Part shown: positions 43,642 to 52,720 of the stretch, piece by piece
Layout of the letters: the number at the start of each line of letters is the position of its first letter
How positions within the stretch are numbered: the first letter of the stretch is position 1
DNA from: JAIBJN01 sp963825255
GTDB lineage: Bacteria; Actinomycetota; Thermoleophilia; Gaiellales; Gaiellaceae
Direction: 5' to 3'
Assembly: GCA_963825255.1 (NCBI GenBank)
Contig: CAWGSF010000003.1
Location: forward strand, 219,077-283,076
DNA length: 64,000 bases
Notes under the pieces: generated by a model
Seen by the model: the letters and a program-made list of their open reading frames with translations, nothing else
The model's database searches: none
What the model was told of the DNA's origin: nothing
Position numbers and translations under genes: made by a program

Positions 43642-45606
43642 CTAGTCGCTCTCCTGAACGGTCGCGAGGTAGCTCCCCGGCTGGACCTGGAAGTACTTCT
43701 CGAACACCTTCAGCGCGACGGGGGCGGCGGACTCCCCGCCGTGCCCGCCGTTCTCGATCAGCGCGCAGACGGCGATCTCTGGGCTCCCGTACGGGCCGTA
43801 CCCGCACCACCAGGCCTGGTCCCTCAGGCCGGTGAACCCGGGGAGCCGGACGAACTTCTCGGCCGTCCCCGTCTTGCCGGCGATGGGCACCGGGAAGCCG
43901 CCGAAGACGGCCTGCGAGGTGCCGTAGCTCGAGTGCGTCGCGTCGAAGAGCCCCTCCTGGACGACGCTGAGGGCGTAGGGGTCGATCCCCAGGTCGCGCG
44001 GCGGCTTGGGCGTATACGGACGGAGGACGACGGGAGGCTCGCCCTCGTTCCGCGGCTCCTCGACGGCCTTGACGAGGTGAGGCTCGACGAGCTTGCCGCC
44101 GTTGGCGATCATCGCGTACGCCCTCGTCATCTGGAGCGGCGTGACGAGGAGGTCGCCCTGGCCGATGGCGAGCTGGACGGAGTCGCCGCTCGTCCAGATC
44201 TTGTCGATCTCCGTCTTGAACGTCTTGCGGCGCCAGGCCGGCGTGGGCACGAGCCCGGTCTCCTCCGGGCCGACGTCGATGCCCGTCGTCCTGCCGAAGC
44301 CCATCGCCTTCGACCAGCGCTGGAGCGGCGAGTCGGGGCGCTCGTAGAAGCGCAGGCCGACGTCGTAGAAGTACGTGTCGCACGAGTTCGCCAGGGCGGT
44401 CGTCAGCGTCATCGGCTCGTTCCGGTACGGATCCCAGTTCATGAACACCTGGCGATCGACGACCTTCTTGCCCGTGCACTGGATGACCTCGTCGGGGCCG
44501 AGCAGGCCCGCCTGGAGGGCGGCGAGCGCCGTGAACGGCTTGAACGTCGATCCCGGCGGGTAGATGCCGGCGGTCGCGCGGTCGAGGGTCGGATAGTTCG
44601 CCTCCGGCTTGGCGAGCCGCTTCAGGTCGCGCTCCTCGACCGTCCCCACGTAGACGCTCGGGTCGAAGGTCGGGTTGGACGCGAGCGCGAGGATCTCCCC
44701 GGTCTTCACGTTCATCGCCACGAGCGCGCCGCCGTCGGCCGCCCATTCGCCCTGCTCGCGCGCCAGGCGGATGCCGTACGCGAGCGCGTCCTCGGCGGTG
44801 CGCTGGAGATCGGAGTCGATCGTCAGGCGGATGTTGTCGCCCGCCTCGGGCATCTGGCTGAACTCGCGCTGGCTCGTCACCCGCCCCATCGCGTCGACGT
44901 AGACCTGCCCGACGCCGGGGGCGCCGCGGAGGTACGAGTCGTAGGCGGCCTCGATGCCGGTCTGCCCGATCCGGTCCCCGGCCGCGTAGCCGTCGGCCTC
45001 CTTGCTCTTGAGCTGCTGGGCGGAGATCTCGCCCACGTAGCCGAGGATCTGCGCGCCGATCGTCCCCTGGTCGTAGTGGCGCAGGTACGTCTCGGTGATC
45101 TGGACGCCCGGGAACTCGCTCTGGTGCTCCATGAGGTACGCCGTCTTGAGCTCGCCGACGTCGGCCCGGATCGTGATCGGTGTCAGCGGGTCGTTCTCGA
45201 GCCCGCCGACCACCTTGGCGTGCACCTTCCTCGGCCGGACGCCGAGCAGGCGCGAGAGCCGGCGCAGGAGCGCGTCGCGTCGCGCCGCCGACACGTCCTC
45301 GAGCGCCGCCGGCCAGATCTGGACGAGCGTCCCGGGCATGTTCGAGACGAGGACGTCGCCGTCGCGGTCGACGATCGAGCCTCGCGGCGCCGCGAGCCTG
45401 AACGTCCGGATCTGGTTGTTCTTCGCGTCCTCGAGGTACTGCTCGCCGGAGATCACCTGGAGGGCCCAGAGGCGGAAGAACAACGCGCAGAAGATGACGA
45501 TGGCGACGACGCCGAGGACGGCGATCCTGAGCGCCATCTGCGGCGTGAGGCGATACGGCTCCTCGACCCGCGGGTCGGGAGGCAGGAAGCCGGGAGCGCT
45601 AGACAA
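43642..45606 (-). CDS. mrdA: Penicillin-binding protein 2 (class B transpeptidase)
   Basis: D,D-transpeptidase for lateral wall synthesis with RodA. It has 654 residues. One N-terminal membrane anchor (MALRIAVLGVVAIVIFCALFFRLWAL) is followed by the PBP dimerisation domain and the transpeptidase domain. The latter has SxxK in GSTFKPF (about residue 352), SxD in NSCDTYFYD (about 407) and KTG in GKTGTAEKF (about 577). TTG start at 45606 overlaps the mreD end by 8 bases. Confidence 0.96.
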   Translation of the reverse strand: MSSAPGFLPPDPRVEEPYRLTPQMALRIAVLGVVAIVIFCALFFRLWALQVISGEQYLEDAKNNQIRTFRLAAPRGSIVDRDGDVLVSNMPGTLVQIWPAALEDVSAARRDALLRRLSRLLGVRPRKVHAKVVGGLENDPLTPITIRADVGELKTAYLMEHQSEFPGVQITETYLRHYDQGTIGAQILGYVGEISAQQLKSKEADGYAAGDRIGQTGIEAAYDSYLRGAPGVGQVYVDAMGRVTSQREFSQMPEAGDNIRLTIDSDLQRTAEDALAYGIRLAREQGEWAADGGALVAMNVKTGEILALASNPTFDPSVYVGTVEERDLKRLAKPEANYPTLDRATAGIYPPGSTFKPFTALAALQAGLLGPDEVIQCTGKKVVDRQVFMNWDPYRNEPMTLTTALANSCDTYFYDVGLRFYERPDSPLQRWSKAMGFGRTTGIDVGPEETGLVPTPAWRRKTFKTEIDKIWTSGDSVQLAIGQGDLLVTPLQMTRAYAMIANGGKLVEPHLVKAVEEPRNEGEPPVVLRPYTPKPPRDLGIDPYALSVVQEGLFDATHSSYGTSQAVFGGFPVPIAGKTGTAEKFVRLPGFTGLRDQAWWCGYGPYGSPEIAVCALIENGGHGGESAAPVALKVFEKYFQVQPGSYLATVQESD

Positions 45607-46120
45607 CCGCGGTCACCTCCCGGCGGGCGCGCGGCGCGGGCGGGAAGAGGCGGGCGCAGAGCCGGTAGACAGGGTAGGCCAGGAGCAGGTTGAGCGCGAG
45701 CGAGGGCAGGAGGACGCCGAGGAACAGGTGCGACGCCGGGATCGTGAGCCCGAGCATGAAGTGGAGGACCGCCGAGCCCAGCGCGACCCCCGTCGTCGCC
45801 AGCCCGACGGCGATCAGGAGCGGGTGCGCAGACGTGCGGGTCGTCGCCTCCCCGAACCGTCCGATCGCGTAGCCCGTGATCGTCAGGAGGAGCGACGTGA
45901 GCCCGAAGGTGCCGAACGACGCCGTGTCGAGCACGAGGCCGACCCAGAAGCCGGCGACCGACCCGAGGACGGGCCCGCGCAGGAGGGCGACGGCGACGAG
46001 GGTCACGAGCACGAGGTCCGGGTGCCCCTCCCCCACCTCGATCCACTCGAGGATGGAGACCTGCACGAGCGCCGCGGCGAGGAGCAGGCCCCCCGCCTTG
46101 AGTACGTCGGTCCCCGTCAA
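45599..46120 (-). CDS. mreD: Rod shape-determining protein MreD
   Basis: Small integral membrane protein of the elongasome. It has 173 residues and five to six hydrophobic segments (VLKAGGLLLAAALVQVSILEWIE, GSVAGFWVGLVLDTASFGTFGLTSLLLTITGYAIGRFG, LFLGVLLPSLALNLLLAYPVYRL). TTG start at 46120 overlaps the mreC stop (TTGA). It shows low sequence conservation, as is normal for MreD, so identification rests on position and topology. Confidence 0.93.
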   Translation of the reverse strand: MTGTDVLKAGGLLLAAALVQVSILEWIEVGEGHPDLVLVTLVAVALLRGPVLGSVAGFWVGLVLDTASFGTFGLTSLLLTITGYAIGRFGEATTRTSAHPLLIAVGLATTGVALGSAVLHFMLGLTIPASHLFLGVLLPSLALNLLLAYPVYRLCARLFPPAPRARREVTAVV

Positions 46121-47119
46121 GGCCGCGTCTTCTTCCCGCTCTGGGTGTTCTTCTGCGGCTTCGCGTTCTGCGGCGTCTTCGCGGCCGGCTTCGCCGCCCG
46201 CGGGATCTCCTTGAGGACGATCACCTCGGCCAGGGAGTCGAAGTCGACGAGCGGGGCGATCTGGATCCGCTTGTAGAGGTCGACGTCCTGCTGGCCGACC
46301 GACTCGACCACGCCGATCGGGATGCCGCGCGGGTAGAGGGACTCGAACCCCAGCGTCCGCCAGCCCGACGTGATGACGAGGTTGCCCTCGGCGACGAGCT
46401 CGTCCTTTGCCGACCCGGTCGAGGATCAGCGAGGAGGCGCTGGCCCCGTGGCGGACGATCCCGGCCGCGTTGCTCTCGAGCACGACGGCCGAGACGGCGC
46501 TCCGCTGGTCGGTGATGAGCGTGACCTTCGCGCCGTTCGACGTCACCTCGGTGACGCGGCCGACGAGCCCGTCCGCCGTGACCACGGGGGCGTTCTCGGC
46601 CACGCCCTGGTCGCGTCCGGCCGCGATCACGATCTCCTGCTGGTACGGGGTGGGCGGGCGGCCGACGACTCTCGCGACGATGCTCTCGTAGTCCGCCGGG
46701 AAGTCGGGACCGCCGATGTAGTCGAGCTCGGCGCGCAGGCGCTGGTTCTCGAGCTGGGCGGTCTGCTCGGCGATGAGCCGGTTGCGGGCCTCCTCCAGCT
46801 CCCGGCGAAGGTCGTCGTTCTCGGACTTCGCGTCGAGGAGGTCGGAGACGTAGGCCCAGCCGTCGCGGAAGGGGCGGGAGACCCGCTCGCCGGCGACCTC
46901 GAACGGCATGAGCACGGAGACGCCGATCTTCTGGGCGGCGTGGAGCGGCCCGTCGTTCGACTCGCGGAAGTAGACCGTGATCAGCCCGAGGGAGACGAGC
47001 ACGAGCACGGCAGCGACGAGGCGCGCCCTGAAGGTGCGTCCCGATCGCGAGGAAGGGCCCTCACCGCGCCGGACGGGAGCGTCCAGCACCGGAAGCCGTG
47101 CTGTGCGTTGCCGAGGCAC
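46117..47119 (-). CDS. mreC: Rod shape-determining protein MreC (one frameshift)
   Basis: Periplasmic elongasome scaffold. About 333 residues: a cytoplasmic basic N-terminus, one membrane span (LVAAVLVLVSLGLITVYF), a coiled coil (LLDAKSENDDLRRELEEARNRLIAEQTAQLENQRLRAEL) and beta-domains (VVGRPPTPYQQEIVIAAGRDQGV, GLVGRVTEVTSNGAKVTLITD). The frame shifts near 46408 at AAAGGAC (one extra A), after which DELVAEGNLVITSGW continues. The C-terminus is a Lys/Pro tail. GTG start at 47119. Confidence 0.93.
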
Positions 47120-47203
47120 GGAACAGACCAGTGTAGTGAATCGCCCGGCGACCGACGGTCAGGAAGCGCCGTACGGTGCGGCCTTGCGGCCCAGCCCCGG
47201 CCG

Positions 47204-48253
<1,050 letters not shown>

Positions 48254-48296
48254 GAATCCGCTGAGTGTAACGGCTTGCCTCCGCCGCCCACCGGAG

Positions 48297-48325
48297 ACAC
48301 GGCCCGGGTCTGACCCCGGCCGTGT
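48297..48325. repeat. REP-like palindrome 5' of the transposase gene
   Basis: Fourteen-base arms ACACGGCCCGGGTC / GACCCCGGCCGTGT with one mismatch around a central T. It shares the GGGTCTGACCCCGG core with the perfect palindrome on the 3' side. Confidence 0.85.
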
Positions 48326-48401
48326 CCAGGAAGGCGTACGAATCAGCGCGCGGACTGTGGATTCCGAAGCGGTGTCCACCGACGGCGTCTAGGTTCTGGG
48401 G

Positions 48402-48992
48402 ATGGCACGCGGACCGCGTCTCGTGGAACCAGGCGGGGTCTATCACCTGACCGCGCGGGGGAACCGCAGGCAGGCGATCTTCCGAGACGATCACGATCGG
48501 CGGATCTTCCTCGCATTGCTGGACCGCGTCGTACGGACCCGCAGTTGGAGCTGCCTCGGCTACTGCCTGATGCCCAACCACTACCACCTGGTCGTCGAGA
48601 CGCCCGACGCGGACATCTCCGCGGGCATGCAACGCCTGAACGGTGTCTACGCACAGGGGTTCAACCATCGACATGAGTTCGATGGGCACCTCTTCCAGGG
48701 GCGCTTTCACTCCGTCGCGGTCGAGAGCGATTGGCACCTGCTCGAGCTCTCGCGCTACGTCGCCTTGAACCCTGTGCGATCGGGGCTCTGCGCGCACCCC
48801 GACGAGTGGCTCTGGAGCAGTCACCGAGCCCTGATCGGGCGGGAGCTGGCGCCGGCCTTCGTCGCCACCGCCCGGATCCTGGCCTACTTCGGCGAACCCA
48901 CCGCTGTTGCACGAAAGCGCTACGAGATGTTCGTGAACGACGCGCCGCTCCTTCCGCAGATGGCCCCCATTCCGGCCATGTCCGGGGTCTGA
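48402..48992 (+). mobile_element. REP-associated tyrosine transposase (Y1 HUH family)
   Basis: A 196-residue single-strand transposase of the RAYT/IS200-like class. The HUH motif is H60-Y-H62 in MPNHYHLVVETPD, and the catalytic tyrosine is probably Y83 in MQRLNGVYAQGFNHRH. GHLFQGRFHSVAVESDWHLLELSRYVALNPVRSGL is the usual downstream block. Two palindromes with a common core flank it, as expected for RAYT-mobilised REP units. The last codons (MSGV-stop) lie inside the 3' palindrome. It is inserted between maf and mreB. Confidence 0.92.
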
Positions 48993-49006
48993 CCCCGGAC
49001 ATGGCC
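48974..49006. repeat. REP-like palindrome overlapping the transposase stop codon
   Basis: Perfect 16-base arms GGCCATGTCCGGGGTC / GACCCCGGACATGGCC around a central T at 48990. The transposase TGA (48990-48992) starts at the centre of symmetry. It also lies 4 bases before the convergent maf stop, so it may terminate both. Confidence 0.92.
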
Positions 49007-49009
49007 GCT

Positions 49010-49597
49010 CTAACCGATGCCGTAGTCGCCCGGGAAGCGCGCGGCGAGGAGGCGGACGAGGAGGGCGGCCGGGAGGCCGACGACGTTCAGGTAGTCGCCC
49101 TCGACGCGCTCGACGAGCGATGCGCCGCGGCCCTGGATGGCGTACGCGCCCGCGCGGCCGCGCCACTCGCCGGCCGCGACGTAGGCGGCAACGTCCCGCG
49201 GCGTGAGCGCGCGAAAGCGGACGTGCGTCTCCTCGTGCTCGACGGCCTCCCACCCCGGAGCCAGGAGACAGAGGCCCGAGACGACCACGTGCGTCCGACC
49301 GCCGAGACCCTCGAGCATCGCCGCCGCCTCTGTCTCGCTCTCGGGCTTCCCGTACACGCGCTCGCCGAGCACCACGGCCGTGTCCACCCCCAGCACGGGC
49401 CGGTCGCCCGCCTCGGACGCGAGCGAGCGCGCCTTGCCCTCGGCGTGCACCCGCACGAGCTCGGTCGGCGAGAGCCCGCCGTCGTCACGCTCCTCGTAGC
49501 GGGGCGCCGCCACCTCGAACGGGATCCCGAGCTGCTCGAGGATCGCCCGCCGTTGCGGTGAGGTCGACGCGAGCAGGAGCGACGGGCCGGGGCTCAC
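49010..49597 (-). CDS. maf: Maf family nucleotide pyrophosphatase
   Basis: House-cleaning nucleoside triphosphate pyrophosphatase (dTTP/UTP type by family), linked to septum formation. It has 195 residues. ASTSPQRRAILEQLGIPFEV opens the protein; GVDTAVVLGERVYGKPES and GAYAIQGRGASLVERVEGDYLNVVGLP are the family blocks. GTG start at 49597 overlaps the methyltransferase stop (GTGA). Confidence 0.96.
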   Translation of the reverse strand: MSPGPSLLLASTSPQRRAILEQLGIPFEVAAPRYEERDDGGLSPTELVRVHAEGKARSLASEAGDRPVLGVDTAVVLGERVYGKPESETEAAAMLEGLGGRTHVVVSGLCLLAPGWEAVEHEETHVRFRALTPRDVAAYVAAGEWRGRAGAYAIQGRGASLVERVEGDYLNVVGLPAALLVRLLAARFPGDYGIG

Positions 49598-50358
49598 AGC
49601 TTGCGCGTGACCCAGATCTCCTCGGCCGGCCACCGGCGCGCCCACGCCGCGGAAACGAAGTCGTAGTGCGGATGGTCGCGGGCCTCGGCGGGCGCCTCGA
49701 GCTCGACGAGGCTCTCGACGGCGAGCCCGTTCTGGCGAAGGAGGCGGATCCACTCGCCGTGGGCGAGGTGGAACTCGACACTGTCGTCGTCTGCCCACTC
49801 GACGCGATACAGGCCGAACTGATCCCGCAGAAGCCGCTCGCCGACGAGCCCCTCGTCGGGCGCGCACAGGATCGAGAGGAGCGAGTTCGTGAGGAAGACG
49901 AGCCGGCCGCCCGGCCGGAGCAGCCGCGCAGCCTCCTGGACCCACCTTGCGGGGTCGCACCAGAGGCTCGCCCCGTACTCCGACACCGCGAGGTCGAAGG
50001 ACTCGTCCGGAAGAGGCACCTCCTCGGCATTCGCCTCGATCAGCGGGAACTCCAGCCCGAACCGCTCCTGCATGGCGCGGGCGGTCTCGAGCTGGGCCGG
50101 CGTGACGTCCACGCCGACCGGCCGCGCGCCCCGGCGGGCGAGCCAGGCCGAGAAGTACGCGGTCCCGCACCCCAGCTCGACGACGTCGAGCCCACCGACC
50201 TCGCCGAGAACGCCGAGGTCTCGCTCCGGGACGCTGAAGACGCCCCACGTGATCTCCTCGGCCGCCCACTGCCTGGGCGCGTTCGCACCCGTGTACTGCT
50301 CGTTCTCCTGCGTCCAGCCCTCCCGGTTGCGCAGGACGTGCTCGGGAAGGTCAGACAA
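49594..50358 (-). CDS. Class I SAM-dependent methyltransferase
   Basis: About 254 residues. The SAM site LDVVELGCGTAYFSAWLARRGARPVGVDVTPAQL is followed by LPDESFDLAVSEYGASLWCDPARWVQEAARLLRPGGRLVFLTNS, a methyltransf_11-type arrangement. The N-terminal HVLRNREGWTQENEQYTGANAPRQWAAEEITWGVFSVPE is common in actinobacterial relatives. The substrate is unknown. The start is taken as TTG at 50358, overlapping the ndk stop; the frame is open further upstream. It is translationally coupled to maf. Confidence 0.88.
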   Translation of the reverse strand: MSDLPEHVLRNREGWTQENEQYTGANAPRQWAAEEITWGVFSVPERDLGVLGEVGGLDVVELGCGTAYFSAWLARRGARPVGVDVTPAQLETARAMQERFGLEFPLIEANAEEVPLPDESFDLAVSEYGASLWCDPARWVQEAARLLRPGGRLVFLTNSLLSILCAPDEGLVGERLLRDQFGLYRVEWADDDSVEFHLAHGEWIRLLRQNGLAVESLVELEAPAEARDHPHYDFVSAAWARRWPAEEIWVTRKL

Positions 50359-50767
50359 GCTCGCCGTCGCCGAACCAGAGCGCAACCTCGTGCGCAGCCG
50401 ATTCGGGCGCGTCCGACCCGTGCACGAGGTTGTCCGGCATCGCGAGGGCGAAGTCGCCGCGGATCGTCCCCGGCGCGGCGTCGGCCGGGTTCGTCGCCCC
50501 GATCGTCGAGCGCACCACTGAGACGGCGGACTCGCCCTCGAGGACGAGCGCGAGCGTCGGCGTCGAGGTTATGAAGTCGACGAGCTCCCCGAAGAAGGGC
50601 TTCTCGCGGTGCTCGGCGTAGTGGCGCTCGGCCAGGTCGCGGTCGACCTGGACGAGCTTCGCAGCGCGGATCGTCAGCCCCCGGTCCTCGAAGCGCGCGA
50701 GGATCTGGCCGGCCAGCCGGCGCTGCATCGCGTCGGGCTTGATCAGGACGAGTGTGCGTTCCGCCAT
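50351..50767 (-). CDS. ndk: Nucleoside diphosphate kinase
   Basis: Transfers the gamma phosphate between NTPs and NDPs through a phosphohistidine. It has 138 residues. The catalytic H116 is in NLVHGSDAPESA; the N-terminus TLVLIKPDAMQRRLAGQI and the GATNPADAAPGTIRGDFA loop are canonical. ATG at 50767. Its start lies within the end of the upstream small membrane gene. Confidence 0.97.
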   Translation of the reverse strand: MAERTLVLIKPDAMQRRLAGQILARFEDRGLTIRAAKLVQVDRDLAERHYAEHREKPFFGELVDFITSTPTLALVLEGESAVSVVRSTIGATNPADAAPGTIRGDFALAMPDNLVHGSDAPESAAHEVALWFGDGELV

Positions 50768-50937
50768 TCGGCCGTCCGTCGGCGCTCCTCCTCGTCGCGC
50801 TTGTACGAGCGCCAGAAGACCCAGCACACGACGCCGAGGACGATGAAGGGAACGATCATCCCGACGAGGGCCACGATCGACATCGCGAGAGACCCGTGGC
50901 CGTCGGGGACGAGCCCGTGCGCGAGGAGTGCCGCCAT
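50743..50937 (-). CDS. Small membrane protein (64 aa)
   Basis: A single hydrophobic span (AMSIVALVGMIVPFIVLGVVCWVFW) followed by a charged tail (RSYKRDEEERRRTAEWRNAHSS). This gives a cytoplasmic basic/acidic helix after one transmembrane segment. The family is not recognised. It overlaps the ndk start by 25 bases, so its translation probably affects ndk. ATG at 50937, 26 bp after the zinc-ribbon gene. Confidence 0.65.
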   Translation of the reverse strand: MAALLAHGLVPDGHGSLAMSIVALVGMIVPFIVLGVVCWVFWRSYKRDEEERRRTAEWRNAHSS

Positions 50938-50963
50938 GCGCTCAGGTTAACGCGAAACCGGGG

Positions 50964-51497
50964 TCAGCCGGAGAGGTTTTCGACCGCGCGCGGGGACTCG
51001 ACCGGCGTCTCGCAGAACGGGCAGATCTGCCAGAGAGGCTCGAGCGGCGCCTTGCAGCGGCGGCACGCCTCCTTGAGCTTCGTCGTGCAGACCGGGCAGG
51101 CGAGGTACCCCGGCTCGATCGCGGCCCGGCAGACCGGGCAGCGCTCGGTTCCTTCGAGGCCCTCCTCCATCGCCCGGATCTCGAGCTCACGCTCGCGGAT
51201 CTCCTCCAGGTACTCGGGCGGGCGGAAGAGCATGTAGATGAGCGGGCCGAGGAACGGCGGGAAGATGCCCAGCGCCACTGCCATGGCGAGGAGCCACGGA
51301 TCCTCGATGCGGCGCCGCGCGTCCTTGTAGACCCAGTAGGCCGACGCGAGCCAGAAGACGACGAGGAAGAAGAGGGTCACGTTGCGGATGACCATCCACT
51401 CCTCGGACTTGAAGAAGTCGCTGGCGAAGTCGAGCGGGTCGCCGCCGTCGTCGGCCGTCGTCGTCGTCTGCGCGATGAGGATGGACGTGAGGGTCAT
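50964..51497 (-). CDS. Membrane protein with double zinc ribbon
   Basis: A 177-residue protein. There are two membrane segments (VIRNVTLFFLVVFWLASAYWVYKDA and PWLLAMAVALGIFPPFLGPLIYMLF), then a linker helix (EEIRERELEIRAMEEGLEG) and a cytoplasmic zinc-ribbon pair: CPVC, CPVC, CRRC and CPFC. The start ATG at 51497 overlaps the stop of the 37-residue ORF. Its role is unknown; zinc ribbons suggest protein or nucleic-acid contacts. Confidence 0.82.
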   Translation of the reverse strand: MTLTSILIAQTTTTADDGGDPLDFASDFFKSEEWMVIRNVTLFFLVVFWLASAYWVYKDARRRIEDPWLLAMAVALGIFPPFLGPLIYMLFRPPEYLEEIRERELEIRAMEEGLEGTERCPVCRAAIEPGYLACPVCTTKLKEACRRCKAPLEPLWQICPFCETPVESPRAVENLSG

Positions 51498-51607
51498 AGG
51501 AGCAGTTTCCCGACGAACCACCCGGCTGCGAACGCGATCGCAACGATCGCGCAAAGCACGACCGCCGCGAGCACGAAGTAGCTCAAGCGCTCGCCGACGC
51601 TTGCCAT
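51494..51607 (-). CDS. Small single-span membrane protein (37 aa)
   Basis: MASVGERLSYF precedes one strong hydrophobic segment, VLAAVVLCAIVAIAFAAGWFVG, and ends KLLL. The stop overlaps the ATG of the zinc-ribbon gene (ATGA), and its ATG at 51607 lies inside the end of folC, so it is in a coupled gene chain. No family was recognised. Confidence 0.6.
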   Translation of the reverse strand: MASVGERLSYFVLAAVVLCAIVAIAFAAGWFVGKLLL

Positions 51608-52720
51608 GGTAGACACGACTGCCGGACGGAGGCCAGGTCGGCGAGAAGGTAGAGCGATCCCGTGACGAGCACGGCACCGTCGTCGCCGGCCAGGTCGCGC
51701 GCGCGCGCGCGGGCCTCCGCGGGCCCGGGGACGACCTCGACGTGGGCGAAGAACCTCCGCGCGAGGGTCGCGAGCGCGTCCGCCGCGAGTGCGCGAGGGC
51801 TCGAAGAGGTGGTCGCGACGAGGCGCGGCCCGAGCACCGAGAGCGCCGCCAGCATCGCCGCCGCGTCCTTGTCGTCCAGGATCGAGACGACGAGGACCCA
51901 CTCCGCGGCGGGGAGCCGCGCGAGCAGGTAGCCGACTCCGGCGAGGTTGTGCGCGCCGTCCCAGACCTCGAGCGGCTTCTCCCCCACGCGCTCGAGCCGG
52001 CCCGGCGACGCTGACGTCCCGGAGCGGAGCCGGATCGACGGTGCGGCCGAGGAACGTCTCGGCGGCAGCGTGCGCGAGCCCGGCGCTCGAGCCCGAGACC
52101 ACCGTGACTCCGCCCGCCCCCGCCTCCCGCGCGGCAGCGTCCCACTCTGCCTCGCCGAGGACGACGAGGGCGCCGGGCTGGACGACGGCCAGCTTCTCGG
52201 CCGCGATCGCCTCCCGCGTCGGGCCGAGCACCTCGGTGTGCTCGAGGGCGACGTTGGTGAGGACGACGACCGGGGCGCGGAGGACGTTCGTCGCATCGTG
52301 CCTGCCTCCCAGGCCCGCCTCGACGACGGCGACGTCCACTCCTGCCCGGGAGAACTCGGCGAGCGCGGCCGCCGTAAGAGCCTCGAACTGGGTCGCGCCG
52401 ACCGCCTCGGCATCCACACGGATACGTGCGAGCGGGGCCTCGAGGTCCACCTCGCTCCCGTCGACGCGGACCCGCTCGGCCCAGGAGGTGACGTGCGGCG
52501 ACGTGTAGGTCCCGACTCGGAGGCCCTCGGCCAGGAGCAGCGCCTCGACCAGGCGGGCCGTCGTCGTCTTCCCGTTGGTGCCGACCACGTGCACGGCGGG
52601 GAACCCCGACTGCGGCTCGCCGAGCCGCGCGAGCAGGCGCCGCATGCGCTCGAGCCCGAACTCCTCGGGCCACGGGCTCAGCCCTTCGAGCCAGGCGAGG
52701 GCGCTACCCGCCGAGCGCAT
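51583..52720 (-). CDS. folC: Folylpolyglutamate/dihydrofolate synthase (one frameshift)
   Basis: Mur-ligase-fold enzyme adding glutamate to folates. About 378 residues. The P-loop is VVGTNGKTTTARLVEALL; TSPHVTSWAERVRVDG, EAGLGGRHDATNV and LTNVALEHTEVLG follow, and the C-terminal domain holds LEVWDGAHNLAGVGYLL. The frame changes near 52006 (DVSVAG/RLERVGEKP), a one-base excess. ATG at 52720 is inside the last 17 bases of valS, the usual neighbour. Confidence 0.92.

Noticed and set aside
48254..48379. N-terminal extension of MreB
   Set aside because: The open frame upstream of ATG 48253 translates a REP-like palindrome; MreB similarity begins at MGFWGYLSGFGG.
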